Shown: positions 33,201 to 43,401, counted from the stretch's first letter. The stretch is DNA of 64,000 nucleotides from Branchinecta lynchi (GCA_023053575.1 JAKZAP010000007.1:26375464-26439463), one strand, 5' to 3'. Made by a program: numbers and translations. The notes: generated by a model not told the origin, from the sequence alone.

Positions 33201-34958
33201 ATTCTGACCATAATTCATAACAACATACAAAACAACACTTAATTCATATTACTGGCCGGCGCCCCTCGATCCCTTGAGACGCCGGATCGACGCTTGCCCG
33301 CGAGGGGCTACGAACTGTGACGAAACTGTCACAGTTACTATATTTCAAAATTGTAGCCCCTGACTGACGCTAGCTGTAGGCTGCCATGGTAGTTGAACTG
33401 ATCCATACTTCGAAGTTGGTATGAAATTCATCTCGAACCTGAAATGGTTTCATAGAATTTTGAAGATAGAAACATTAACCTCTTTCAGTATGTACTCTAA
33501 AATTGTATAAATTGTGTGTTTCTGGTGAAAAAGGGGGCAGATGCTGTGAATCTTATTTGCGAGCGACCCATCTCCCTGATGCTAGACAAGAACTGAGAAA
33601 TATTCACACAACAGGGTGAGAAACCATTTTAATTTCGTTTTTCAAAATTTCACTTCTGGCCTAAACCAGTGGAGCCATTTCAGTAAACCTTAGGGGGTTT
33701 ACCACATAAGGTTTAAAATTTCGAAAATCAGCCTGTTTTCTGCTAAAATACAGAGATTTTGGTACATTGTGTGTGAAATTTACGGTTTTAGAACTGCCTT
33801 TATGTCAGTATGTCAGATAACAAGGAATATAAACAAACAAACTTCAGAATTTTGGGACCCTCGAAAATTTAGGGAAATGTGAGTTATCGTTTCGTCGACG
33901 TTTGACCTTTTTCCAAGGTTCACTGCCGTGTGTTGGTTTTAAAAGCTACCGTGTGCAAAAAGCACCAGCGAACAAAAAAATTCCGAGATTAGTTAATATC
34001 AGATTATTTGAAATACCCCAAACAACGCCGTTTATTGGTTGACATAAAATATGATTCTTTATTTCGGCGACGTTTCTCGTTTGTCCGAGGTTCACTGCCG
34101 TGTGTTGGTTTTAAAAGCTGCCATGTGCAAAAATTTGCAGCCAAAAAAAATCCGAGATTAGTTAATCCTCTTGACAACCAACTCTATGTGTCGATGAAAA
34201 ACCGCCTGTTTACCTACAGGGATAGCCGGAAGCATCACCGCCGCGTTCACCATCAAACGCCGTTGAAAAAAATGCAACTTTTCTGTTTTCTGCCCTATTT
34301 TATAGAATTTCTAGAGTTAGGGTGGAGGGTGGGGAAGCAAGACAGAGTTTCCTGGTGTCTCTAGATTTGAAATATGAAACAAAAAAATTTCTAACTTCAC
34401 TGGTCTCCTTCACGCCAAATTAATAATAACAGGAGAATCTTTTTCACCTCAGCAGGAGATTCCCTTGAGCAGGGGAATTCTCCAAAAAATCTGGTGCCCA
34501 ACTGAAGCATACCTCTACTGTACCCCAGACGAACTGGCATGCTCACTCAGAACAAGGCAGCACAAGAGGGGATTGGTAGGCTACTCTAGAGACCAGTCTG
34601 GCAATAAAAAAAATGCAGCTAATACAGTTAGGTAAACTGCAAATGTTATGAGAATAGGACTTGAATGAAGTATGATTTGTTGCCACGTTGACCTGTGTTG
34701 ACCTTCTGGAATCCGCATCATTGTTAGTTAGATCTTGCAAGAAAAAAAAGGCGAATTTCAATGATGAGAATAGGACTTACCTTTCAATGGCCCATATCCA
34801 GCTCGAGTCATTGAAGCTGCTATGGCCTCCCAGCTAGCACTCACAACATTTTTGTCAGAATAAAACTTCTCACTTTTTTTGTATAAGTATGGCTTGTTTT
34901 TCACTATATCGATGAAAAATTCCCAGTACTCGAAGGGCTGGGAGTTCCAGCCAGTCAT
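30212..34958 (-). CDS. Myb/SANT-like (trihelix/MADF-type) protein, likely Harbinger partner
   Basis: The last exon (31,203-30,212) follows a TTTGTTTTCTAG acceptor. It encodes a Ser/Thr-rich lead, then a trihelix-like DNA-binding domain with spaced Trp ('ENWGLLNDDKTTKKEVWPKI', 'CETKWHNMFRAYKAFV'), then a polar linker, a Lys/Glu coiled coil and a basic C-terminus 'KSGSKKRKRASSSESD'. A candidate first exon (34,958-34,781) starts with ATG and encodes 'EYWEFFIDIVKNKPYLYKKS' and 'SASWEAIAASM', itself MADF/trihelix-like. It ends in phase 1 at GTAAGT and would join the last exon in frame (Gly across the junction). Whether they belong to one transcript is inference; the intron holds MITEs and a gag remnant. 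Known: Harbinger Myb-like proteins bind the element ends and import the transposase into the nucleus. Confidence 0.65.
31527..31741. mobile_element. MITE or foldback with about 45-bp inverted repeats
   Basis: 'AGGGGTGAGCATGGTGCTCA' through 'CCTTATTCCC' on the left pairs with 'GGGAATAAGGGA' through 'GAGCACCACGCTCACCCCT' on the right, around a 75-base centre. It abuts the next MITE directly. Confidence 0.75.
31742..32131. mobile_element. MITE with CAGTCATACACAAATCCTC terminal repeats
   Basis: Terminal inverted repeats 'CAGTCATACACAAATCCTCA' (left) and 'TTGAGGATTTATGTATGACTG' (right) enclose nested inverted blocks ('GGTGCTCATATG', 'TACCCCCATAAAATC'). A segment with 'CCCCCATAAAATCTGTTTGG' is duplicated within (31,860 and 31,938). 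Its right end lies in the gag-like reading frame. It shares the CAGTC...AC start with the 27.07-kb MITE. Confidence 0.8.
32132..32852 (-). pseudogene. LTR-retrotransposon gag-like ORF (SCAN-like domain), truncated
   Basis: From the ATG (32,852) the frame has a short coiled-coil lead, then 'DDIDSFLTAFENTSTLCAWD', 'MPLLSGKALEAIAGL' and 'SITPDSYRTKFRELLKSESM', characteristic of the capsid (SCAN-like) region of Ty3/gypsy-type gag proteins. After 'ETDLTGNAK' the true frame shifts: 'VLEQFINSVR' is on an overlapping frame. A perfect 24-bp inverted duplication (32,165-32,214) precedes 'QDAVGMAENFSEAW', the expected end of the domain, and the MITE then cuts the frame. No zinc knuckle, protease or polymerase follows. 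Capsid proteins of this type assemble particles for retrotransposition; this one is defective. Confidence 0.7.
32853..33360 (-). repeat. possible LTR/leader of the gag element
   Basis: This non-coding stretch lies immediately upstream of the gag-like ATG on the same strand, is more GC-rich and CpG-rich than its surroundings, and contains the palindrome TGTGACgaaactGTCACA (33,317-33,334). An LTR is plausible, but no second copy or primer-binding site was seen. Confidence 0.35.
33885..34180. repeat. about 115-bp duplicated block
   Basis: 'GGTTCACTGCCGTGTGTTGG' followed by 'TTTTAAAAGCT' and 'CCGAGATTAGTTAAT' occurs at about 33,918 and 34,090, spaced about 173 bases. Confidence 0.8.
34181..34780. 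other. intron or spacer next to the MADF-like exon
   Basis: 'TTTTTTTTCTTGCAAG' near 34,737-34,752 (minus) looks like an acceptor, but the frame after it has no recognised domain. Confidence 0.35.
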
Positions 34959-35990
34959 GGTCCTTTTTATAGAAATTTCAGCCTTTTTTTCTTTCTATAT
35001 GGACTGAGACCCTTCTCTCTATATGGATTGAGACCGAGAGCTCGACTGTGATTGGTTCGCTACTAAGAAGAATAAGAAAACAGACTGGGGTCCTATTAAT
35101 TCGTTAGTAGCGCTAGTACCCTCTTATCACCTTAAACGCAAAATGAAGGAGCCTTATAACGCGTTATGCACCTATTAAGACAAGCAACTACACCAATTAA
35201 GACAAGGCTTTAACTGTCAAGTAAGACACCCTGAATGACCTAGGATAAATTTAGGAATGTGCAGAGCTAGTAGTATTTTCAGGTCAAGTTCGAGGTTATA
35301 AATTCGAGGTTGAGTACCACTCCTGTAGGCTAGTCCTAGCTCAACTTAGGGGACCCTTAGCCTAATCAAGTTCCTCACTATGCACATTACAAACAGAAAT
35401 CATAAGTGATACAGTACCTTCACTCTTCTTTAACATCTGTATCTGTATGTAAATATCATCTGTGAATGAATCGCACACCTTTTGAGGATTTCGAATTCTG
35501 GCACGTTTTTTTCGTGAAATCCCTAAAATAACAACACTAAGACCAGCAGAATCTTCAAAAAAAAATGTTGAAAAAACATGTGAATGACTTTTTCTATCTT
35601 TATTTATCCTATATAAGCAATACTTCTGCAATAAAAAATTTAAACATCCTCTTTCTGTTTATTTTGGGGTGGTCTCCGTTTGCTTACAAATATTCCCAAA
35701 TTTTAATTGGGTGGTCAAATTCAGAAAACTAAATGTCCAAATTTAAATTGGGTGGTCGTTTTACAAAATTTGATTGTCCAAATTTATATTTGGTGGTGGG
35801 TACCCCCTCCTCGAAAAGTGCCATTTCCGAGGCTAGATGTCAGAAATTTGAGTCTCTGATGCTCCCTGGTAGGTCGTGAGGCTTCGTAGACCAAATCGCG
35901 GACTGCCGCTGTCAGTTGTGCCCTGGCTTTGCCTTTACGCCCTTGATGTTGCTGGGTTGTTTTTGTTTAAATTTCAGTAAACTCTCTCCT
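34959..35990. other. spacer
   Basis: It holds a copy of the dispersed repeat shared with 25.8 and 62.1 kb (about 35,160-35,350) and three short 'AAATT(T)AAATTGGGTGGTC' units at 35,690-35,800. No gene is recognised. Confidence 0.45.
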
Positions 35991-35994
35991 AGGT

Positions 35995-36475
35995 CTCTGA
36001 GTGATGGCCTGTTATGGCACTTGCAATTCCTGACCGTCCGTCGGTCAGGCGATGAAACTTGGCACACACATCAAGGACCTGACAGGACAATAAAACTTGG
36101 CACATATATCAAGGACCAGACCAGATCAATATGGGAAGCAGAGGGGTTACATGCAGATGACATATTTTAGGGTTCAGACCGGATCTGAGCACGGGGGGGG
36201 GGGGGGTGCGAAATAAGGTCAGGTTTCAATGAAACTTGATGGGTGGTAAGAATAGATGCTTTGGATGATCCATTTATGTGACCTAGACGATTCGAGGCGA
36301 TGCCGTCCAGAAATGCTCAGACTTGATTGAAGGTAAAGTAGATTCCCAAACCTAAGGGGGTTGAAGGGGGTATTTTGTGATGATTTCGTTTATTTTCTTG
36401 CATCACCTACTCGTAACAAGTGCCATATCAGCTCGTAGATCTTGTTCTATTGGAACCCAAAAATCATGGTTTTTA
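35995..36475. repeat. CAAGTGCCAT-family element, short copy
   Basis: It starts at 'TTATGGCACTTGCA' and ends 'CAAGTGCCATATCAGCTCGT' then 'AGATCTTGTT'. The interior has two 'GATGAAACTTGGCACA'-type units, a G run (36,194-36,206) and 'AGGTTTCAATGAAACTTGAT'. Same order as the 12-13.9 kb block. Confidence 0.75.
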
Positions 36476-36859
36476 CTAGTGGGTTCAGCTAATCACAGGA
36501 CTGTAAGGTAATGAATGATCAGTGGCCTACCTTCGGTCATCGTTGGCCTCGTCTAGAAGATGACAGCTTGGATTTGCTAGCACCAGCGAAGTAAACTTGA
36601 CATAATGGCTCGTGCTGAATATGAAGCAAATCCAAACTCAGGTACCATAATAACGGAAACCAGCAACTTCTTGGACGAACTTATCTAGTGGAGCCTGGTA
36701 AGTTGCTGTGCAGACTATCTTGAGCAGCAGGCAAGACCCGGCAACATGCTGCAAGGTTATAATCATGATTAGGTCCACCATTCAACCAGAATATTTCAAC
36801 AAGCTTTTGTGTGCTATGACGAATCGTACCTATATGGAATGGATTTGGGGTTAAAATCG

Positions 36860-37570
36860 TCGAAAATGTATTCGAGAAATGTATTCGAGAATCACTCAAA
36901 TGTCTTCGAGAAATACGTGTTTGTCTTTGAGAATCGACAAAAAGTATTCGAGAAAAGATGACAAAGTATTCAAGAATTTTCAAAAAGTACTTGAAACTGA
37001 AATTAGGTACTCGAGAATACGAAAAATGTATTTGAGAATGATAAAAATGTATACGAGAATTTTTCTTTGTCAAAACAGTTTCTGGTAAATCATGTCTTCG
37101 AGAACACGAAAATGTCTTCGAGAATACGCAAAATGTATTCGAGATTCTGAATGTTCCAAATCAGTTCCGGAAACTGCGTCTTCGAGAAAACGAAAAATGT
37201 CTTCGCGAGAGCGCAAAATGTATTCCAGAATGACAAAAAATGTCTTCGAGAATGCGCAAATGTCTTCGAGAATACGAAAATGTATTCGAGATTACGAACG
37301 TTCCAAATTATTTCGGAAACTGAGTCTTCGAGAATCCGAAAAACGTCTTCGAGAATGCGTCAAATGTTTTCGAGGATGAGCAAAATGTATTCCAGAATCA
37401 CAAACTGCTTTCGAGACTGTTCAAAGTGTATTCGAGATCATTGGTGTTCCGAATCAGCTCCGGATACTACGTCTTCGACAATTTTAAAAATTTCTTCGAG
37501 AATGCGCAAAAGATTTTCGCGATTATGATTTTTTTTAAATCGGTCCCGTGAAACTATGTCTACGAGACTT
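36860..37570. repeat. TTCGAGAA degenerate tandem array
   Basis: A short unit of about 18-25 bases, roughly AAAATGT(C/A)TTCGAGAATnCG, recurs about 28 times, with a dozen exact TTCGAGAA. A higher-order segment starting 'GTTCCAAATCAGTTCCGGAA' recurs near 37,150, 37,300 and 37,447, with weaker copies at 37,070 and 37,530. All three plus frames are open over parts of it, giving Ser/Arg/Met-rich translations, which argues for a repeat and not a gene. Confidence 0.85.
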
Positions 37571-37940
37571 CGACATGTTTAACCCTTTTTTACGGTAGGG
37601 CTAGTGTAACATAATGACAGCATGCGGCATTCTCCCCGAGACTTCAGACATATGCATACGCATTAGTGAAACTAATCATTTCACCACATAACCCGAATCT
37701 CGTTCTTGTCTGGGTTACGAATGTTGCTAGCTTGCATCATACAACACCAGTACTGAACTCATCAAAATTCGTAAAACATACCCCGAATCACTGGATGCAG
37801 GAACTGAGGAAGAACTCCGTGCTTCCCTCAACCTTAGAGAGGTCATTCCTATATGTAGATACACAGTATGTAGATACGCGGTATAGATGCATTGTAGATA
37901 CATAGTATGTACATACAAGGTATATATGCATTAATCACAT
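37571..37940. other. spacer with a short TAGATACA-like microsatellite
   Basis: Degenerate 'GTAGATACA(C/T)(A/G)GTATGTA' units occupy 37,853-37,925. Otherwise nothing is seen. Confidence 0.5.
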
Positions 37941-38154
37941 GTATATACTAAAGGTCAACTTCCGACGTCGAGGTTGATATCGTGAAATAACAAGGAGACG
38001 GACATTAAATAACGTATCCGTCCACCGAGCGTAACGAGCTCGATATTTTAAAGATTGTCGAGCTTGTAAATGGCCATCAAGGTTGTTATATTTTAGAACC
38101 TACCTCGCCTATAGCTGGAATAGATTATTTCGAATGGCCATCTCAATATCTGAC

Positions 38155-38250
38155 GGTGCAAAACGGATGAGTCAGTTACATTTTATTAGAGCTATATTTC
38201 CCCCTTCTTGGCAAGGGTCCTCTTCAGGCTCGAGCCGGAAAGTGAGCTTG
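38155..38250 (-). repeat. Penelope-type terminal repeat with hammerhead-like core
   Basis: The minus strand reads CTGAAGA, then 'GGACCCTTGCCAAGAAGGG', then GAAA, then the TATAGCT segment. It matches the CTGANGA-stem-GAAA order of hammerhead ribozymes. Confidence 0.55.
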
Positions 38251-38924
38251 TGGAAAAACAATTAAAGATTCATCAAGATTCAAGATTCATATCAAGGCCA
38301 TCTCCACGTTATTTTCCGATGTCAACCTGGATGTCGGAATTAAGATCTAGCACAGTAGCCAACAAAAAACAGCGAGAGACACTACCAAAGCGGAGAGTCC
38401 CAGTGACCAATCCCCGACCTCGCTGTTCACCGCACTATTATCTTCTATAGGCTGAAGGTCTATACTGTACTCATGAACAAAACGCTCTTCAAATTGGGGG
38501 CAACCCACTCTTCAAACTGGAAAAACACACCAAATTTTTTTTTCGAATGTCACAACATCCAATTAAGATCCTAACAACTGAAATGCCTGTGCGACGAGCT
38601 AAAACTCCCGAAACATAACTCGAAACAACAGATGCAGGAACTGAGCAAGATCTCCGGGCTGTCATCTCTACTATATAAGAGCCATATATGCAGTATTCAC
38701 ATGAATATAATAAAAGTCAACTTCCGACGTCGAGGCTGGTATAGTTAAATAATACCGAGACGTCAAATAACGTATCCGTCTACCGAGCATAGCGAGCTCG
38801 ATATTTTTAGGTGACCGTAAAAATAATCAAGCTTGTTATATCTCGCCACCACTGTGTAATGGGAACCTTTTGCTATGACGTCATCTCCCAACTCCACGCA
38901 CTGATATCCTCACTTTAGCGATAA

Positions 38925-39095
38925 GGAATAATCTGACTGCTGCGGCTGCTGCTGCTGCAGCTCCCTAAACCAAGTGGTGCTCCTGGGGCGGAGCCCAGGA
39001 CGCGCCGCCTTTAAGAAATAATCGGACTGCTGCTGCTGCAGTTCCCTAAACCAAGTGGTGCGCCTGGGGCGGAGCCCCAGGCCGCGCACGGAGTT
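38925..39095. repeat. about 85-bp duplication with CTG/GCA triplets
   Basis: Two copies: 'AATAATC(T/G)GACTGCTG', a variable CTG run, 'CCCTAAACCAAGTGGTGC' and 'CCTGGGGCGGAGCCC'. Confidence 0.85.
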
Positions 39096-39519
39096 ACGGG
39101 GAAAGGTGGATCGTTAAAAAAAAGTGGACCCTGGGTCCCCCGCCTTTTCCCCGTCTCGCCTTCGGCTCGGATAGGTTGTTTTAAATGACCATGTCAATGT
39201 TATTTTCCAAGGTCACCCTCGATGTCGGAAGTTACCCTTTAGCACACTAACCAGCAACAAACAGCGAGTTACACTACTGAAGCGAGAGTCCCGATGACCA
39301 ATCACCGACCTAGCCGTTGACAGTACAATTATTTTATCTACGAAGTATAATTACCTTTTACAGGATGAAGGTCCCTACTATATACGAGGTATATATACAG
39401 AATTCACATGTAAATATTAAAGTTCAACTTCCAATGTTGAGGTTGATATCACTAAATAACACCGAGACGGACATTAGATACCATATCCGTCCCCTTCGGA
39501 AATGGACGACTCTGACCAT

Positions 39520-39632
39520 GAAAGGATTCGAATCCGAATGCGAATCCACAGCTACGTGCGAATCCGATTCCGAATCCACCATTTCGTGCTGAGGATTCGA
39601 ATCCGGAATCGAATCCAAATTAGAATCCGACC
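39520..39632. repeat. GAATCC hexamer-type microsatellite
   Basis: Degenerate 'CGAATCC' units recur about eleven times; both strands stay open. Confidence 0.8.
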
Positions 39633-39659
39633 TTATCAAAAATCAAATCATATGCCTAG

Positions 39660-40050
39660 GTTATAGTTTAACAAGATATAGAAGCTCAAATAGCACTTGC
39701 AAGTTTGGGTAAGACGAAAGCAGGAATTTGCCAATTCGTGGGTTTGTTCTCATCTTCTGTAAGCAAAACCCGCGAGATAAGAATGATCATGGGCCCTTGG
39801 AAATTACTAGAATGTTTCGTTTGGTGCAAAGTATTTTATTTGTCCAATTGGCTGTGATGATGCGCACTTTACGGGTGCTAGAAATTCATCTGTAATCCAA
39901 ACCACCGAGGAAAAAATGATCATGGGCCCATGGGGACTACGAGTATATATTGTTTGATCATAGGTATTTTTTTAACTTTTCGGTTAAAATGCGCATTTTA
40001 AGGGTGCTAGAAATTAATTTTAAGAAAAAAAAAAATCATAAATATTCCTT
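39660..40050. repeat. CAAGTGCCAT-family relic
   Basis: It starts with 'AGCTCAAATAGCACTTGCA' and has two 'ATGATCATGGGCCC' units followed by 'TGCGCA(C/T)TTTA(C/A)GGGTGCTAGAAATT'. It resembles 13,480-13,860 in reverse. Confidence 0.6.
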
Positions 40051-40384
40051 CATCCCAAGTTGACTGCGAATCATATTTGATGGTGGAAAACGGATACGTC
40101 AGCTGCGAAAACGGATACGTCAGCTGAATTTTATTGGAGCTATATTTCGGCCCTTCTTGGCAAGGGTGCTCTTCAGGCTCAAACCGCTCAAGTTGGAAAT
40201 GCGAACAGATTCTTGCCTAGCGTTAAATATTTAACTTCGTAAATTCCTTCGTGAGTCTTGTTTGGAGTTAAAGAGGTTGCTGTGATTTCATTTTGGACAC
40301 GGCTGCTGTTTTTGCTGCTCGACTGGGTCGTTGGTCGGGTAGGGATTTTTCTGCATTTCGGTTGAATTTAGTTTTGTTGTAGAG

Positions 40385-40482
40385 AAAAGCTTGGGGTCTG
40401 AATTTCCTTTGACTGATGATGCCTTTCCATGTTTCTGGTAGTGAGTATTCGCCTGTGTCTCTGTTGATCCCTGAACGGTCTA
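40385..40482 (-). pseudogene. Penelope-like protein C-terminal fragment
   Basis: The minus frame reads 'GINRDTGEYSLPETWKGIIS', the conserved INRDxGxYxLP tail following the GIY-YIG nuclease. It sits in the loop of the palindrome, so this palindromic unit is built from the 3' end of a Penelope-like element. Confidence 0.75.
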
Positions 40483-40699
40483 CAACAACACTAAGTTCAA
40501 CCGAACTGCAGAAAAATCCCTACCCGACCAACGACCCAGTCGAGCAGCAAAAACAGCAGCCGTGTCTAAAATAAATCACAGCAACCTCTTTAACTCCAAA
40601 CATGACTCACGAAGGAATTTACGAAGTTAAATATTTAACGCTAGGCTAGAATCTTCAGTTTTGTGTTTCCCACAAGTTCGTTTTTCCAACTTGAGCGGT

Positions 40700-40775
40700 T
40701 TGAGCCTGACGAGGACCCTTGCCAAGAAGGGCCGAAATATAGCTCCAATACAATTCAGCTGACGTACCCGTTTTC
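40700..40775 (+). ncRNA. hammerhead-ribozyme-like motif (best copy)
   Basis: CTGACGA at 40,706-40,712, a stem (GGACCCTT / AAGGGCC with one bulge) and GAAA at 40,734-40,737, followed by a possible stem III (AGCT...AGCT). Similar cores occur at 54,212 (plus), 61,351 (plus) and on minus at 38.2, 40.15 and 61.1 kb. Known: Penelope-like elements carry minimal hammerheads in their terminal repeats. Stem I could not be paired convincingly, so self-cleavage is unproven. Confidence 0.4.
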
Positions 40776-40966
40776 CACCATCAAATATAAAAAAAAATCC
40801 TTGCAGCACAAATGATCGAGGACCCCCGGGGATCATGAAATGTATAGTTTGGTCAGAAGTATATCTGCACTTCGCGGTTAAGATGAGTACTTTAAGGAAT
40901 GCTCGGATCTGGCAAGCGACAATTTCCAAGCCAATCTTGTCGAGTCTCTAATTTTTCAACCAAGCT

Positions 40967-41312
40967 TCATCGTCCTAGCACATTTGGAAGTACCTTAACT
41001 CGCGACCACTCTGCTTCATCTACAAAGTTCCACTCACCATCCCACTCGAGCTTTTTTAGAGGATAATCAACTTTCGACATCTCCCGAAGAGCTGCAGGTG
41101 ATCACCCATTGGTTGTTCGAAGTCCATGGTTGTTCCATGCTTCTTGGAATTCTTGAAGTTGTCGATTTAGCTCAGGCAGATAAACCAGATGTAGAGCACT
41201 TATATCGGTAGTAGATCCAGGATCAAACGAATCCGCTTCTTCCATTCTCCAAAACTGCTGATAGAATGCCCACAGAACCTTCTCAAAACCATCCCTCCAT
41301 AGGCGTTCAATC
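40967..41312 (-). pseudogene. terminal exon of integrase-core (rve-like) transposase
   Basis: After the acceptor TTTTTTTTTTAG the minus strand reads 'IERLWRDGFEKVLWAFYQQF', 'LHLVYLPELNRQLQEFQEAW' and 'NNHGLRTTNG', then a TGA, then continues 'SPAALREM' to a stop at 40,967. This is the characteristic end of the rve-like core (RIERLWRDV...ALHxVFLPRINxxLxxFxxxWNxHxLRT...SPxQL). One in-frame stop marks it as dead unless it is an error. The end of the frame runs into a CAAGTGCCAT-family relic. Possibly the same family as the pieces at 13.9 and 57.9-59.2 kb. Confidence 0.8.
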
Positions 41313-41319
41313 CTAAAAA

Positions 41320-43400
41320 AAAAATAAATAGAGTCTACCCATACTCAATATGTAGGCTATTGATAACTATCTTTACCTGGTGGTCCGCCTAACCCTGAAC
41401 GCACAACGGACTTCATACTTCTTTTCAATCATGGCATTTGTGCAGTGACGATTTGTACAACTTTCTACGACTTTTCTGGATCAATAAAAAAAAATACCGG
41501 ACTATACCCTTTACAGCGTCGAAGTAAAAATTTGCTCCGTAACCTAAAACTGTCCGCTGAAACTTGATCTAGTCGAGGAACAATATGTCAGGCAGCGTTA
41601 GATGATGGGGGAGAAATTCGTACAACACGAACCTACATTCTTAGCTGAAGCTTAGCGTTTTTGTCCACGACGGACGTCGGATTTAAGAGAAAAACAATTT
41701 CTGACAGCGCCAGTCTGAAGACGTCAGCTGCGGTATCGAAATATGTTCGTAGCCTAAAGTTTTCCACTCATGTCAGTATGAAAGGACCTTCACATCACAA
41801 GCGACTGAACAGAGTTGTGTCCGCTGGTGTGGAGAGTGAGGTGAGAAATAACAGGTAGTCCAGTATCAGGTTCCATTTAGAGGATCTGATATCCAAATGT
41901 AGATATTTATTTCTCGCCGCAATCAAAACCTGTCTGAAGCCGACCGTCTTCCATAGTTCATATCTCATTGAAAACTTTCATCCTTCTATCGAAAGGTAGG
42001 GGTTTCTCGCCTGGCCCTGGCATAAGTGGTAAAGCACATATTGTGTTTATTCTAGTCTTACAAGTATCGCTGCGATCGTTCGTGTCCCCAATAAATCTTA
42101 CTGCTGAAATGTTGAAGATTTTTTGGGATCCCAAAACGTAAGTGAAGGGATACCTATGACATCGCATAAGTTGTCGGTCTGTCTGGCGTCTGTCTGTCCG
42201 TCTGTAAGCACGGGGCGGGGGGGGGGGGGGGGGGGGACGGGGGTAAGGAGGGTATGGTCGACTGGAACTGGAAGTCTGGTTGAGGCTCAAAGTTGTTTGT
42301 GAAATCTATTAGAGATTCGGTAATGGGGCAAGCCGACATGCTGAATCCATTTTTAAACTTTATTACAACAGTAAAAATAATCAAGGAATCTGACGCAGAT
42401 TGAATGGAAAAGACATGACCCAATTGTTTGAATCAAATGTTAGATTTTTGGGACTCCGATCGAAACCTTTGGTGTTGTTTTTCTCTGTAAAGTAAAACTG
42501 CATCAATATTCAATTTTAGCTCTCGCCGGTCAGTATCTATTCGCTCTACCTTTAAAATCTTACCTCTGATTTTGTGTGCTTGGTCCAACAATGACAGATG
42601 AACTGTCATTCGTAAGTGACGCCATTATCTTTGCCGACAAAATGTTGTCTTTTCCTGCATCGGTCCTGGGAATGGAGAAAGCAAATTGAGTCACAGGCAT
42701 GATCTAAAAAACATTAATATTAATTTTATCTTAACTGCAAAGGAACAACTGTAATTCTGTAAAACAGAAACGTTATTTCACTGAAACCTAAGGGGGGTGG
42801 GAGCAGGAGTGAGGTCCCGTGATGTACAGGCGGTTTGAAGTGCTTGGGCGGGGAGGGGGGGGGGGGGGGCGAGAATACCGCAGGATATACTTGTTAAAAC
42901 TCCAGAAAACCTGAAGAGTTAAAGAGGGTCTCGAAACTATAGACAAGAAACGTTCTTTATCACATCCGGGAAACTAAACTAATTTCAAGATTCCAGTTTG
43001 TGAAAGGTAAAGGTCGTGCCTAGTAACAGGAAATCGTCCTTCTGTGAGCTGCAGCGATTTAAATACTTCCCGAACAAAATTTAGGTTTTAAAATGGCCCA
43101 TCCCACAAACTGTAGGCCCAGACCCCAAAGTAACCAGAGCATACTACAAAAGGAGCCACAGGCGGAAAAGTCTTTACGGGTCATAAATTAAAGCAAGGTC
43201 CACTTATCATAGATCAGGTCATGTTTTGTCACAAAAGATTTCAAACAATGTGAGATATTGACCCGCTTGCCCTTCTGCCTTTCCTACTCTTATACTTCGT
43301 GCTCCTTTGTGGCGGTGACCCAACTTGAATTTCCAAGGGGGCCCTCATCTATCCAGGATAAAATCATAAAGTCTGTCTTCATGTTCAGAGTTCAGACACA
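41320..43400. other. spacer with G-run repeats
   Basis: It contains a 'CTGTCTGTC' microsatellite (42,175-42,200), a run of about 18 G (42,219-42,236), a second G run near 42,850-42,868, and one copy of the 22.1-kb repeat unit (42,290-42,480). No gene is recognised. Confidence 0.5.
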
Positions 43401-43401
43401 C

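Larger units (their letters stand above)
37941..39505. repeat. cluster of dispersed element copies
   Basis: The block 'TCAACTTCCGACGTCGAGG' followed by 'ACGTATCCGTC' and 'GAGCTCGATATTTT' occurs near 37,955, 38,717 and, diverged, 39,424. A second block, 'TTATTTTCCGATGTCAACCT' through 'CAGTGACCAATCCCCGACCT', occurs near 38,310 and 39,205. Order and spacing suggest two or three partial copies of one roughly 700-bp element. No coding capacity is seen. Confidence 0.65.
40080..40790. repeat. long palindrome of Penelope-type termini
   Basis: The left arm (40,080-40,380) and right arm (40,490-40,790) are inverted copies over about 300 bases, around a loop of about 105 bases. The loop encodes the Penelope-like C-terminus. 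Outer ends carry 'ATTTGATGGTGGAAAACGGA'-type sequence. On the left the 'GAAAACGGATACGTCAGCT' unit is duplicated. Confidence 0.85.

Noticed and set aside
32853..33360. CpG island promoter
   Set aside because: Composition is better explained by its position as leader or LTR of the gag-like element; no gene start faces it otherwise.
36860..37570. Ser/Arg-rich protein from the TTCGAGAA array
   Set aside because: Open in several frames simultaneously, with repeat-driven translations and no splice or start context.
39520..39632. tRNA T-arm-like GATTCGAATCC
   Set aside because: Part of a GAATCC microsatellite; no cloverleaf can be drawn.
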